A stretch of DNA of 54,523 nucleotides from a virus. The notes under the pieces were generated by a model. It made no database searches, was not told where the DNA came from, and saw only the letters and a list, made by a program, of their open reading frames with translations. Within the stretch, counting starts at the first letter, position 1. Each line of letters starts with the position of its first letter. Positions 1 to 8,406 of this stretch are shown here, one piece after another. The translations under genes were made by a program, and so were the position numbers. The stretch spans positions 1 to 54,523 of IMG/VR virus record IMGVR_UViG_3300044641_010325; one strand, written 5' to 3'.

Positions 1-297
1 AGCGCGCGCAGCGATGGCGGCAAGGACTTCGGCGTCGTTCATATCGCCGACGGCGAGATCCGCCTGAGCGTGGATGTGTCCAAGCGCGTGACCTGGGACC
101 AGACGCAACTGGCGACGATCGCCAAACGCATCGATGCCGCGGGCGAGTCCGTCGAGGAATTTATCGACGTGAGCTACAGCATCTCCGAGTCGCGCTTCCA
201 GAGCTGGCCATCGACGCTGCGTTCGCAGTTCGAGGCCGCGCGCACCGTGAAGCCCGGCAAGCCGACGTATCGGCTGACCCCGAGCGAGGAGGCCTGA
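1..297 (+). CDS. Phage protein, 5' truncated by window edge
   Basis: The reading frame is open from base 1 and ends at a TGA at 295-297, so this is the C-terminal part of a gene that begins before the window; the GTG at 70 is probably internal. I do not recognise a named domain. The visible 98 residues are polar, with no membrane segment. The next gene starts one base after the stop, so it is the first visible member of the phage early operon that continues with recombination genes. A role in recombination or replication is suggested only by position. Confidence 0.6.
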   Translation, partial: SARSDGGKDFGVVHIADGEIRLSVDVSKRVTWDQTQLATIAKRIDAAGESVEEFIDVSYSISESRFQSWPSTLRSQFEAARTVKPGKPTYRLTPSEEA

Positions 298-298
298 G

Positions 299-1180
299 AT
301 GACACTTCCCATCATCGGCGCCGACCAGCGCATGTCCGAACGCCGCGGCGTGAAGGGCGTGCTCATCGGCAAATCCGGCATCGGCAAGACCTCGCAGCTG
401 TGGACCCTCGACGAGGGATCGACCCTGTTCCTCGATTTGGAGGCCGGCGATCTCGCGGTCGAGGACTGGGCCGGCGACAGCCTGCGCCCGCGGACCTGGA
501 GCGAGTGCCGCGACCTGGCGGTGTTCATCGGTGGCCCGAACCCGGCGCTGCGCGACGACCAGGCCTACAGCCAGGCGCATTACGACGCTGCCTGCGCGCG
601 CTACGGCGATCCGGCGCAGCTCGACAAGTACCACACGCTGTTCGTCGACTCGATCACCGTCGCCGGCCGGTTGTGCCTGCAGTGGAGCAAGGGACAGCCG
701 CAGGCGTACTCCGACAAGACCGGCAAGCCGGACATGCGCGGCGCCTACGGCCTCATGGGGCAGGAGATGATCGCTTGGCTCAACCACCTGCAGCACACCC
801 GCGGCAAGAGTGTGTGGTTCGTCGGCATCCTCGAAGAGAAGATCGACGACTTCGGCCGCCGCATCCTGCAGTTGCAGATCGACGGCAGCAAGACCGGGCT
901 GGAACTGCCGGGCATCGTCGATGAAGTCGTCACGATGACCGAGATCGCCGCCGCCGACGGCACGGCGTACCGCGCCTTCGTCTGCCACACCCTCAATCCA
1001 TGGGGATATCCGGCCAAGGATCGCTCGGGCCGACTCGAACAGATCGAGGAGCCGCATCTCGGTCGTCTCATGCAGAAGATCGCCGGCGCCGTGCGTCCCG
1101 CCATTGAGCGGCTCGATTACACGCGCCCTGCGCCGTCCAACAATTCCACTCCGGCTCCGGCCGCACAGGACGCACCATGA
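299..1180 (+). CDS. RecA-like phage ATPase (Sak4/AAA_24 type)
   Basis: A 293-residue P-loop ATPase. The Walker A motif GKSGIGKTS lies at about residues 24-32 and a Walker B-like strand (LFVDS) near residue 115. Length, N-terminal P-loop position and neighbours fit the single-domain RecA-like phage recombinases (Sak4, Pfam AAA_24), which act in single-strand annealing or strand exchange with a phage SSB. The next gene is an SSB-like protein and a Cas4-like nuclease follows two genes later, which supports a recombination role. The C-terminus is Pro/Ala rich and overlaps the next start by ATGA. A generic phage nucleotide-binding protein is the alternative name. Confidence 0.75.
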   Translation: MTLPIIGADQRMSERRGVKGVLIGKSGIGKTSQLWTLDEGSTLFLDLEAGDLAVEDWAGDSLRPRTWSECRDLAVFIGGPNPALRDDQAYSQAHYDAACARYGDPAQLDKYHTLFVDSITVAGRLCLQWSKGQPQAYSDKTGKPDMRGAYGLMGQEMIAWLNHLQHTRGKSVWFVGILEEKIDDFGRRILQLQIDGSKTGLELPGIVDEVVTMTEIAAADGTAYRAFVCHTLNPWGYPAKDRSGRLEQIEEPHLGRLMQKIAGAVRPAIERLDYTRPAPSNNSTPAPAAQDAP

Positions 1181-1767
1181 CCATCTGGCACGATTTCAAC
1201 GACGCCGAACAGCAGCAGACCTTCGACCTCATCCCCAAGGGCACCGTCGCCTGGGTGCGGATGACGATCAAGCCCGGCGGCTACAACGACCCGAGCCAGG
1301 GCTGGACCGGCGGCTGGGCGACGCGCAGCGACGAGACCGGCGCGATCTACCTGGCCTGCGAGTTCGTGGTGCTGGAAGGCCCGTTCGCCAAGCGCAAGCT
1401 CTGGTCGAACATCGGTCTGCACAGCAGCAAGGGACCGACATGGGCGGGCATGGGCCGCAGCCTGCTGCGCGCCATCCTCAACTCCGCGCGCAACGTGCGG
1501 CCGGAGGACAACAGCCCGCAGGCCGCCGCCGTGCGTCGGATTCATGGATTCCACGAACTGGAGGGCATCGCCTTCGTCGCGAAGATCGATGTCGAACGCG
1601 ACGGCCGGGACGAATTGCGGAACATCATCAAACAGGCGGTGGAGCCTGGCCAGCCCGACTACCCCTCGGGCGCACCGCCGGCCGCCGGTGCCGCCGCGCG
1701 CGTGCCGGCGCAGGCGACGCCCAGCGCACCGGCCGCGCCGACCGGCCGCCCGACGTGGGCGCAGTAA
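1177..1767 (+). CDS. DUF669-like phage protein, probable ssDNA-binding partner
   Basis: A 196-residue protein whose ATG overlaps the stop of the RecA-like ATPase. The first 150 residues are beta-rich with conserved-looking blocks (LIPKGT, IKPGGY, GWTGG, LWSNIGL), followed by a low-complexity Pro/Ala tail. This layout matches phage DUF669-type proteins, which sit beside Sak4-type ATPases and are thought to act as single-strand DNA-binding proteins with a flexible tail. The SSB role is inferred from family resemblance and context; I see no motif that proves DNA binding. Confidence 0.6.
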   Translation: MTIWHDFNDAEQQQTFDLIPKGTVAWVRMTIKPGGYNDPSQGWTGGWATRSDETGAIYLACEFVVLEGPFAKRKLWSNIGLHSSKGPTWAGMGRSLLRAILNSARNVRPEDNSPQAAAVRRIHGFHELEGIAFVAKIDVERDGRDELRNIIKQAVEPGQPDYPSGAPPAAGAAARVPAQATPSAPAAPTGRPTWAQ

Positions 1768-1776
1768 GGCGCGCAC

Positions 1777-2196
1777 TTGCGGTGCTGGGCCTGCGGCCAA
1801 CCGGCACGCGGGTTCGGTCACCTTGACCTGAGACACCCGCCCGCCGATCCACGGCGTTACCCGCACCGTTGGGCCTTCTGCTCAACGCGCTGCCAGGACG
1901 CCTTTCACCAACTCTACGACACCCACCGCCGGCACCAGCCGGCGGCGCTGGAGGAGCTTGTTCCCGTGACTCTGCCCTTGTCCCCCGATGCCCAGCGCGC
2001 CTGCCTGCTCGCGCTCGGCAACGCCGCCGATGCGGTCGGCTTCGCCGTGCCACTGGCGCAGTACTCGCAGACCCAGGCGCTGCACGTCATCGACGCGGTG
2101 ATCCACGCCTACGAGCGCCAGCAGCACCAGCACTCGCGCGCGCTGCGCGGACTGCCGCCGCTGGACGATTTCGAAGACAGCGAAATTCCGTTCTGA
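1777..2196 (+). CDS. Zinc-binding phage protein, DUF6511-like
   Basis: A 139-residue protein. The N-terminus has a CWAC pair at residues 3-6 and a second pair in the FCSTRC segment at about 34-39, spaced like a treble-clef zinc site. The rest is helical with an acidic end (DDFEDSEIPF) of the kind found at SSB C-termini. The frame is closed by the preceding stop at 1765, and the TTG at 1777 is the only initiator that keeps the first cysteine pair, so a TTG start is chosen. The resemblance to DUF6511 is by eye. Confidence 0.6.
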   Translation: MRCWACGQPARGFGHLDLRHPPADPRRYPHRWAFCSTRCQDAFHQLYDTHRRHQPAALEELVPVTLPLSPDAQRACLLALGNAADAVGFAVPLAQYSQTQALHVIDAVIHAYERQQHQHSRALRGLPPLDDFEDSEIPF

Positions 2197-2205
2197 GGCC
2201 GACCG

Positions 2206-2940
2206 ATGCTGGATTTCAACTCATCGTCGACCGAGTCCGGACGGCTCGAAGCCCTGATCGACATCGGCCTGCAACAGGCGCGTGCCGCCGAACCCAAACG
2301 CACCTACCTCGGCGCATCGCGGCTCGGCGTGGCCTGCTCGCGTGCGCTGCAGTACGAGTACGCCGACGCGCCGGTCGATTCCGGTCGCGACACCGATGGC
2401 CGCATGCTGCGCATCTTCGAGCGTGGCCACGTGCTCGAGGAGAGCATGGTCGCGTGGCTGCGCGGTGCCGGCTTCGATCTGCGCACGCGACAGGACGACG
2501 GCACGCAGTTCGGCTTCTCCGCGCTCGACGGTCGATTGCGCGGTCACGTCGACGGCGTCTTCGTCGCCGGTCCCGAAGGCTACGTCTACCCGGCGCTCTG
2601 GGAGTGTAAATTCCTCGGCGCCAAGGCCTGGCGCGACCTGGAGAAGCACAGGCTCGCCGTCGCCAAGCCGGTGTATGCCGCGCAGGTCGCGATATACCAG
2701 GCGTATCTCGATCTGCACGCCCACCCGGCGCTGTTCACCGCGATCAATGCCGACACGATGGAGGTCTACGCCGAGCGCGTGCCCTTCGACGGCCAGCTCG
2801 CGCAGCGCATGTCCGACCGCGCGGTGCAGATCGTGCTCGCCACCGATGCCGGCGAGCTGCTGCCGCGCAGATTCTCCGATCCCACCCATTTCGAGTGCCG
2901 CTTCTGCGCCTGGCAGGACCGCTGCTGGAGATCCGCATGA
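2206..2940 (+). CDS. Cas4-like PD-(D/E)XK exonuclease with Fe-S type cysteines
   Basis: A 244-residue nuclease of the RecB/Cas4 fold. The catalytic pattern is visible as D116 in GHVDGVF and E133-x-K135 in LWECKF. Four cysteines are placed as in Cas4 and AddB-type Fe-S nucleases: C44 in GVACSR, then C231, C234 and C240 in a C-x2-C-x5-C arrangement at the extreme C-terminus. It probably resects DNA ends for the RecA-like ATPase and SSB-like protein just upstream. No CRISPR array or other cas gene is present, so it is a phage recombination enzyme rather than part of adaptation. The stop overlaps the next start (ATGA). Confidence 0.75.
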   Translation: MLDFNSSSTESGRLEALIDIGLQQARAAEPKRTYLGASRLGVACSRALQYEYADAPVDSGRDTDGRMLRIFERGHVLEESMVAWLRGAGFDLRTRQDDGTQFGFSALDGRLRGHVDGVFVAGPEGYVYPALWECKFLGAKAWRDLEKHRLAVAKPVYAAQVAIYQAYLDLHAHPALFTAINADTMEVYAERVPFDGQLAQRMSDRAVQIVLATDAGELLPRRFSDPTHFECRFCAWQDRCWRSA

Positions 2941-3173
2941 CCCCCGATGTCCTTCCCGATTTCAACGAGCCGATGGTCGCTGCGCGTACCGCGCATCAGG
3001 CGTTGTGCATTCCGATGCAGTGGCTCAACAACAAAGTCCAGCGCCGCGCGCGGGGCGTACCGCACTACCGCATCGGTCACCTGGTCCGGTTCCGTCTGGG
3101 CGAACTGGAGCAGTGGCGCGATCGCCACGCGACCGTGATCGTGACGGCGAGGGAGCACGCCGATGGCGAATGA
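2937..3173 (+). CDS. Small helix-turn-helix DNA-binding protein
   Basis: A 78-residue protein starting at the ATG that overlaps the nuclease stop. The middle reads as a MerR/AlpA-type helix-turn-helix: an initial helix around residues 25-36 (MQWLNNKVQRR), a turn ending in VPHYRIG and a helix FRLGELEQWRD. Such proteins serve as phage excisionases or early regulators; which one cannot be decided here. It overlaps the start of the primase gene by 11 bases. A longer in-frame start at 2895 would run deep into the nuclease gene and is rejected. Confidence 0.6.
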   Translation: MTPDVLPDFNEPMVAARTAHQALCIPMQWLNNKVQRRARGVPHYRIGHLVRFRLGELEQWRDRHATVIVTAREHADGE

Positions 3174-5445
3174 CTGGCTCGACTTCAATGACGCCGAGCC
3201 GGCCACGCCTGTACACCCGCAGGACGACTCGCGCGAGGCGATCCGCGTCGAGCTGATCGCGCGCCTGGAGGCAGTGCTGACGATGCTGTTCCCGGCCGGC
3301 AAGGTACGCCGCGGCAAGTTCATCATCGGCGATGCGTTAGGCAGCCCCGGCGACAGTCTCGAAGTGGTGCTGACGGGTGAGAAGGCCGGATTGTGGACCG
3401 ACCGCGCCGACGGCAACGGTGGCGACATCTTCGACCTGATCGCGGCGCATTTCCGGATCGACGTACACGCCGAGTTTCCGCGCGTGCTGGAAGAAGCGGC
3501 TCGCCTGTTGGGGCGCATCCGCGACGCCGATCGCGAAGCCGAAAAAGACCCCGCCGATGGACGACCTCGGCCCGGCGACCGCGAAGTGGGATTACCTCGA
3601 CGCCGACGGCGAGTTGATCGCGGTGGTGTACCGCTACGATCCGCCGGGCGGCAAGAAGGAATTCCGGCCGTGGGATGCGAAGCGCCGCAAGATGGCGCCA
3701 CCGGAGCCGCGTCCGCTGTATCACCAGCCGGGCATCGCGACCGCGGACACGGTGGTCCTGGTGGAAGGCGAGAAGTGCGCGCAGGCGCTGATCGACGCCG
3801 GTATCGTCGCGACCACGGCGATGCACGGCGCGAACGCGCCGGTCGACAAGACCGACTGGTCGCCGCTGGCCGGCAAGGCGCTGCTGCTGTGGCCTGACAA
3901 GGACGTGCCGGGCTGGGAGTACGCGACGGCCGCGGCGCAGGCCGCGCTCGCCGTTGGCGCAACGTCCTGTGACATTCTGCTGCCGCCTGACGAGAAACCG
4001 GAAGGTTGGGATGCGGCCGACGCGCTGGCCGACGGCTTCGACGTCGCCGGCTTCATCGCCAGCGGCCCGCGCATGTGCATCAAGCCCGCGACCGCGACGC
4101 CGACGCAGGAGGCCTCGGTCTGGGCGACCGACGACGCGCTCGCGCTGTCCTTCACCACCCGCTACGCCGAGGACTGGCGCTACTGCGCGGCCTGGGACAA
4201 GTGGCTGTTGTGGGAGGGGCGCCGCTGGCAAGCCGACGACACGCTCCTGGTCCAGCACCTGTCCGGGCGGTGTGCCGCGAGGCGGCGCTGAAGGCCGACT
4301 CGCACCGGCTTGCCGCGAAGCTCGCCGCCAGCGGCACCGTCGGCGGGGTGGAGCGGCTGGCGCGCACCGACCGTCGGCATGCGGCGACGGCGGAGGTCTG
4401 GGACGCGAATCAGTACGCGCTGAACACGCCCAGCGGGATCGTCGATCTGCGCAGTGGCCGGCTCCGGCCGCACGACCGAGGCGAGCACCACACCCGGCTG
4501 GCGACGGCCACGCCGAAGGGCGACTGTCCCCGCTGGCGGGCGTTCCTCGGCGATGTGACCGGCGGCGATGCGGATCTGCAGGCGTACCTGCAACGCATGG
4601 CCGGCTACTGCCTCACCGGCGCGACCAGCGCGCATGCGCTGTTCTTCCTGTACGGCACCGGTGCGAACGGCAAGTCGGTGTTCGTGAACGTGCTGGCGAC
4701 GCTGCTGGGCGACTACGCGACCAACGCGCCGATGGACACGTTCATGGAGGCGCGCGGCGACCGCCATCCGACCGACCTGGCGGGGCTGCGCGGTGCGCGC
4801 TTCGTGGCCTCTGTCGAAACCGAGCAAGGTCGGCGCTGGAACGAATCGAAGGTCAAGGCCATCACCGGCGGCGACAAGGTCTCGGCGCGGTTCATGCGTC
4901 AGGACTTCTTCGAGTACACGCCGCAGTTCAAGTTGGTGATCGCCGGCAACCACAAGCCCGCCATCCGCAACGTCGACGAGGCGATGAAGCGGCGCATGCA
5001 CCTGATCCCGTTCACGGTGACGATCCCGCCCGCGCGTCGGGATCCGGCACTCACCGAAAAGTTGCTGGCCGAGCGCGACGGCATCCTCGCTTGGGCGCTG
5101 ACCGGGTGCCTGCAATGGCAGCGCACGGGGCTGCAACCGCCCGCCAGCGTGGTCTCGGCGACCGAGGAGTATTTCGAGGCCGAAGACGCGCTCGGGCGGT
5201 GGATCGACGAGCGCTGCGTGCGCGAGGTCAACGCCAAGGCACTGACCGGCGAATTGTTCAACGACTGGAAGGCGTGGGCCGAAGCGGCGGGCGAATTCGT
5301 CGGCTCGCAGCGCCGCTTCTCGGACCTGCTCGTGGCACGCGGCATCGAAAAGTGGCGTAACCCGCTTGGCGTGCGGGGCTTCCAGGGGATCGGCGCGAAG
5401 GTCGTGCCCAGGTCTGGATACACGCCTTATGCCGATCCCGATTAA
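3163..5445 (+). pseudogene. Phage primase-helicase (Toprim + D5/SF3), two frameshifts
   Basis: One primase-helicase is spread over three frames. Segment one (3163 to about 3545) is a P4-alpha-like N-terminal domain with TGEKAGLWTD and GGDIFDLIAAHF. Segment two (about 3542-4262) has the Toprim domain, with VVLVEGEK and the WPDKD acidic motif. Segment three (about 4262-5445) has the D5 N-terminal region and an SF3 helicase with Walker A GTGANGKSV and the DEAMKRR segment. The first switch is at the gaaaaag run (3541-3547) and behaves as one extra base; the second, near 4260-4266, behaves as one missing base (ctgtccgg where ctggtccgg would restore frame). Both flanks stay well conserved, so either the copy is recently broken or there are two indel errors in the assembly. 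Confidence 0.7.
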
Positions 5446-5566
5446 CCCGCCCGACGCAGCCGACGCAGTTCATGATTTACGCCCACGCGTGCGCGCACAC
5501 GCACGTATAGGGAGGAACCACGAACAGCGTCGGCTGTGTCAGGCATCCCTCAATGGAAACCTGACG

Positions 5567-6034
5567 ATGACCCAGACACTTCTCGCCCTGGACCTGGGCA
5601 CCACCACCGGCTGGGCACTGCGCACCCCCGATCGCCGTATCGTGAGCGGCACCCACTCCTTCAAGCCGCAACGCTTCGAGGGCGGCGGCATGCGCTTCCT
5701 GCGCTTCGTGCGTTGGCTCGACGAACTGCAGACGCTCTCGGGCGGACTGCACCAGCTCGCGTTCGAGGAAGTGCGCCGGCATGCGTCCACGGACGCGGCG
5801 CACGCCTACGGCGGTTTCCTTGGCCAGCTCACGGCCTGGTGCGAACAACGCCAGATCCCGTACCAGGGCGTACCCGTGGGTACGATCAAGAAGCACGCCA
5901 CCGGCAAGGGCAACGCGAACAAGGACGCAATGCTCGCCGCGGTGCGGGGCTGGGGCTATGCCCCGGTCGACGACAACGAAGCGGATGCGCTTGCCCTGCT
6001 GCATTGGGCCATCGCGCAGGAGCGTTCGGCATGA
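5567..6034 (+). CDS. RuvC-like Holliday junction resolvase
   Basis: A 155-residue RNase H-fold nuclease. Acidic residues expected of the RuvC family are in place: LALDLGTTTG near the N-terminus, FEEVRRH in the middle and DDNEADALALL near the C-terminus. It resembles short phage resolvases that resolve branched DNA before packaging. The ATG at 5567 is chosen because the family's first strand begins a few residues later; in-frame codons upstream add non-conserved sequence. The stop overlaps the next ATG, so the two genes are translated together. Confidence 0.75.
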   Translation: MTQTLLALDLGTTTGWALRTPDRRIVSGTHSFKPQRFEGGGMRFLRFVRWLDELQTLSGGLHQLAFEEVRRHASTDAAHAYGGFLGQLTAWCEQRQIPYQGVPVGTIKKHATGKGNANKDAMLAAVRGWGYAPVDDNEADALALLHWAIAQERSA

Positions 6035-6447
6035 CCGTGTGGACGTTCGACGAGGTCGAGCACCGCTTCCACGAAGCCGCGGCGACGTCGTTCCGGTTGC
6101 CCGCGGCGCGGGTCGCCGGCTACGTCAGCCTGTGGCCCGAGATCGCACGCCAGTCGTGGGAGGGCTACGCGGACGAGCGGATCGTGCTGCGCTTCCCGGC
6201 GACGCCTGCGGCGGTCGATCGCCTGGCCGAGACCACGCAGTGGCTGCAATGGCTGAGCGTGGAGCAACGCAAGCTGGTGTGGGCACGCGCCCGCTACGTG
6301 CCGTGGCGCGCGATCTGCGCAGCGCACCACTGCTCCAAGCCCACCGCGTGGCGACGCTGGCGGCACGCGCTCACGCTGATCGTAGTGCAGCTCAACGGCC
6401 AGCCGCCGCGCATCGTGGATGCGATTGCGCAGCGTGACGCGACGTGA
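6031..6447 (+). CDS. DUF6362-like phage protein
   Basis: A 138-residue protein overlapping the resolvase stop by ATGA. The segment SFRLPAARVAGYVSLWPEI and a later basic helix-turn-helix-like stretch (ARYVPWRAICAAHHCSKPT then WRRWRHAL) match small phage proteins of the DUF6362 type, found between replication genes and methyltransferase or terminase genes. The C-terminal half could bind DNA and may regulate late genes; this is inference from shape and position. Confidence 0.6.
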   Translation: MTVWTFDEVEHRFHEAAATSFRLPAARVAGYVSLWPEIARQSWEGYADERIVLRFPATPAAVDRLAETTQWLQWLSVEQRKLVWARARYVPWRAICAAHHCSKPTAWRRWRHALTLIVVQLNGQPPRIVDAIAQRDAT

Positions 6448-6599
6448 AGCAATCGAACGCAAGCGCGCGCGTTGGATCGTAAAACCCCACGAAAATCGAT
6501 GAAATACTTCCCCCGATTGCAGGGTATCTTTTGTGCCACGGTGGTCATGCGTCCTGAAGCAGCACGCTTCGGACGCGATGGCGACCCACGAGGTCCGAC

Positions 6600-6618
6600 G
6601 TAGACCCACAGGGTCTAC
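6600..6618. promoter_or_regulatory. Perfect 8-bp hairpin
   Basis: The arm gtagaccc (6600-6607) and its exact complement gggtctac (6611-6618) enclose the three-base loop aca. There is no following T tract, so it is not an intrinsic terminator. It may be an operator or an mRNA structural element; no function can be assigned. Confidence 0.4.
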
Positions 6619-6682
6619 GGGTCCTCCCTGCGCCCCTGCTAGAGCGGGCGGCAGAGCCGCAGAACCCCGCTACCGTCAGACC

Positions 6683-6743
6683 GCAAACCGAGGTTTGCGC
6701 CGGTTTGCGGGTTTGCAGGTTTGCGGTGCAACCCACGGTTTGC
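6683..6743 (+). repeat. Cluster of GGTTTGC direct repeats (iteron-like)
   Basis: The heptamer GGTTTGC occurs at 6692, 6702, 6710, 6718 and 6737, with one inverted copy (gcaaacc) at 6683. Start-to-start spacings are 10, 8, 8 and 19 bases. Short, closely spaced direct repeats next to phage replication genes suggest binding sites for a replication initiator or regulator; a low-complexity origin is the alternative. Confidence 0.45.
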
Positions 6744-6843
6744 AGGCCCCATCCCTGGGGCCTGTCGCTCCGCGACCCGCCTGCGGCGGTCCAAACGCGC
6801 TCCATGCGCGTTTGTGCACCGCGACGATGTTCCACTTCTCTCC

Positions 6844-6911
6844 AACCCACCGGCCATTGCGTTCGCGTTCCCCCCTGTTCCCGGGCGCGATGGTCGGTGG
6901 GTTCCTTTTTT
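6844..6911 (+). terminator. Intrinsic terminator or attenuator before the methyltransferase operon
   Basis: A 14-base arm (6844-6857) pairs with 6890-6903 with one G-T wobble, and is followed by cctttttt (6904-6911). The loop is about 32 bases. It lies on the plus strand just upstream of the ATG at 6922, so it would stop transcription arriving from the early operon or act as an attenuator for the methyltransferases. Confidence 0.55.
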
Positions 6912-6921
6912 CGAGTCCACG

Positions 6922-8406
6922 ATGTCCCACGCCCTCACCGTCGAGACCCGTCGGGTCGAGGCGCTGATTCCCTACGCGAAAAACCCGCGCACGCACAGCG
7001 ACGCGCAGATCGCGCAGATCGCCGCGAGCATCGTGGAATTCGGCTGGACCTCGCCGCTCCTGGTGGATGGCGAGAACGGCGTGATCGCCGGCCACGGCCG
7101 GCTGCTCGCCGCGCGTCGGCTCGGCATGACCGAGGTGCCGGTGATCGAACTGGCGCACCTGAGCGCGGCGCAGAAGCGCGCGTTGGTGATCGCCGACAAC
7201 CGCATCGCCCTCGATGCCGGTTGGGATGAGGCGCTGCTGGTGCTGGAACTGGCCGATCTCGCCGAGGTCGGTTTCGACCTGGACATGACCGGCTTCACCG
7301 CCAGCGAGATCGAGCGCCTGCTCGACCTGGTGGAAGACGGCGACGCGGCAGGCGGCGATCAGGAACCTGTATCGCGTGCTGCGGACGCGGCCAACGACGA
7401 AAGCGCGGATGCCGACGACGATGCGATCGACAACGGCGAGGAAGACAGCGGCGAGGACCACGATCCCGCATCGACGATCGCGCCGGTGTCCCGCGCGGGC
7501 GATGTCTGGATCATCGGCAGGCACCGGCTGATCTGCGGTGACGCTGGCGATCCGGCCGTCGTCGCGGCGCTGATGCGTGGCGAGACCGCGCACCTGTGCA
7601 TCACCTCGCCGCCCTACGCCCGGCAGCGCGACTACGCCAGCGGCATCGGCGATTGGGACGCGCTGATGCGCGGCGTGTTCGCCGCGGCCGAGGACGCATT
7701 GCGCGACGACGCCCAACTGCTGGTCAACCTCGGCCTCGTCCACGACGACAACGAAGTGCAGCCGTATTGGGACGCCTGGGTCGCGTCGATGCGCGCGCAA
7801 GGATGGCGTCGCTTCGGCTGGTACGTCTGGGACCAGGGGCCGGGTCTGCCGGGCGACTGGCGCGGTCGTCTCGCGCCCAGCTTCGAGTTCGTCTTCCACT
7901 TCAACCGCCACAACCGCAAGGCGAACAAGACCGTGCCGTGCAAGTTCGCGGGGCAGGACATCCACCTGCGCGCCGATGGCTCGTCCACCGCGCTGCGCGG
8001 TCGGGACGGCGGGGCGCTGGCGTGGTCGCACGAACACCAGCCGACGCAGGCCATGCGGATTCCAGACTCGGTGATTCGCATCATGCGCCACAAGGGCAAG
8101 CTCGGCCGGGACATCGACCATCCGGCCGTGTTCCCGGTCGCGCTGCCGACGTTCGTCATCGAAGCGTATTCGGAAGCGGGCGAGGTGGTGTACGAACCCT
8201 TTGGCGGCAGCGGCACGACGCTGATCGCCTGCGAGCGCACCGGGCGCGTCTGCCGGGCGGTGGAGATCGCCGCCGAGTACGTCGATGTCGCCATCGAACG
8301 CATTCGCCAGCAATTGCCGGGGCTCCCGATCACGCTCGAAGCGACCGGCCAACGATTCGATGCGGTCGCGGCCGAGCGCTGCGGCACTGCGTCGGAGGCG
8401 GCATGA
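6922..8406 (+). CDS. ParB-domain DNA methyltransferase (first of tandem pair)
   Basis: A 494-residue fusion. Residues about 1-110 are a ParB/sulfiredoxin-like domain with AGHGRLLAAR and ALVIADNRIAL. An acidic linker leads to an N4/N6-type methyltransferase: the catalytic motif is SPPY near residue 231 and the SAM-binding motif FGGSGTT lies near residue 429, giving the beta-class order (catalytic motif first). It methylates an adenine or cytosine amino group in phage DNA, probably to evade host restriction. The SPPY form favours cytosine-N4, but this is not certain. The stop overlaps the next start (ATGA), and the neighbour is a paralogue. Confidence 0.85.
   Translation: MSHALTVETRRVEALIPYAKNPRTHSDAQIAQIAASIVEFGWTSPLLVDGENGVIAGHGRLLAARRLGMTEVPVIELAHLSAAQKRALVIADNRIALDAGWDEALLVLELADLAEVGFDLDMTGFTASEIERLLDLVEDGDAAGGDQEPVSRAADAANDESADADDDAIDNGEEDSGEDHDPASTIAPVSRAGDVWIIGRHRLICGDAGDPAVVAALMRGETAHLCITSPPYARQRDYASGIGDWDALMRGVFAAAEDALRDDAQLLVNLGLVHDDNEVQPYWDAWVASMRAQGWRRFGWYVWDQGPGLPGDWRGRLAPSFEFVFHFNRHNRKANKTVPCKFAGQDIHLRADGSSTALRGRDGGALAWSHEHQPTQAMRIPDSVIRIMRHKGKLGRDIDHPAVFPVALPTFVIEAYSEAGEVVYEPFGGSGTTLIACERTGRVCRAVEIAAEYVDVAIERIRQQLPGLPITLEATGQRFDAVAAERCGTASEAA

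Larger units (their letters stand above)
6448..6921. other. 474-base intergenic region before the methyltransferases
   Basis: I find no convincing gene here. The region holds a perfect 8-bp hairpin (6600-6618), a cluster of GGTTTGC repeats (6683-6743) and a terminator-like structure ending nine bases before the next start (6844-6911). It is the longest stretch of the phage early region without a gene and probably carries regulatory or replication signals. Confidence 0.5.

Noticed and set aside
2206-2940. Cas4 of a CRISPR adaptation module
   Set aside because: Neighbours are phage recombination genes, and there are no cas1, cas2 or repeat arrays.
3541-4270. Programmed ribosomal frameshifting in the primase gene
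   Set aside because: The first switch would need a +1 shift and the second a -1 shift, and neither place has a recognised slippery sequence with the proper phase; ordinary indels explain both more simply.
6683-6743. Closely spaced repeats considered as a CRISPR array
   Set aside because: The repeat unit is only seven bases with 1-12 base gaps, far from the repeat and spacer lengths of any CRISPR array, and no cas operon is present.
6676-8352. Long minus-strand open frame opposite the first ParB-methyltransferase
   Set aside because: It is the antisense of a well-recognised gene; long antisense frames are expected in such GC-rich DNA and the translation shows no family features. The same holds for those opposite the portal, tape measure and tail genes.
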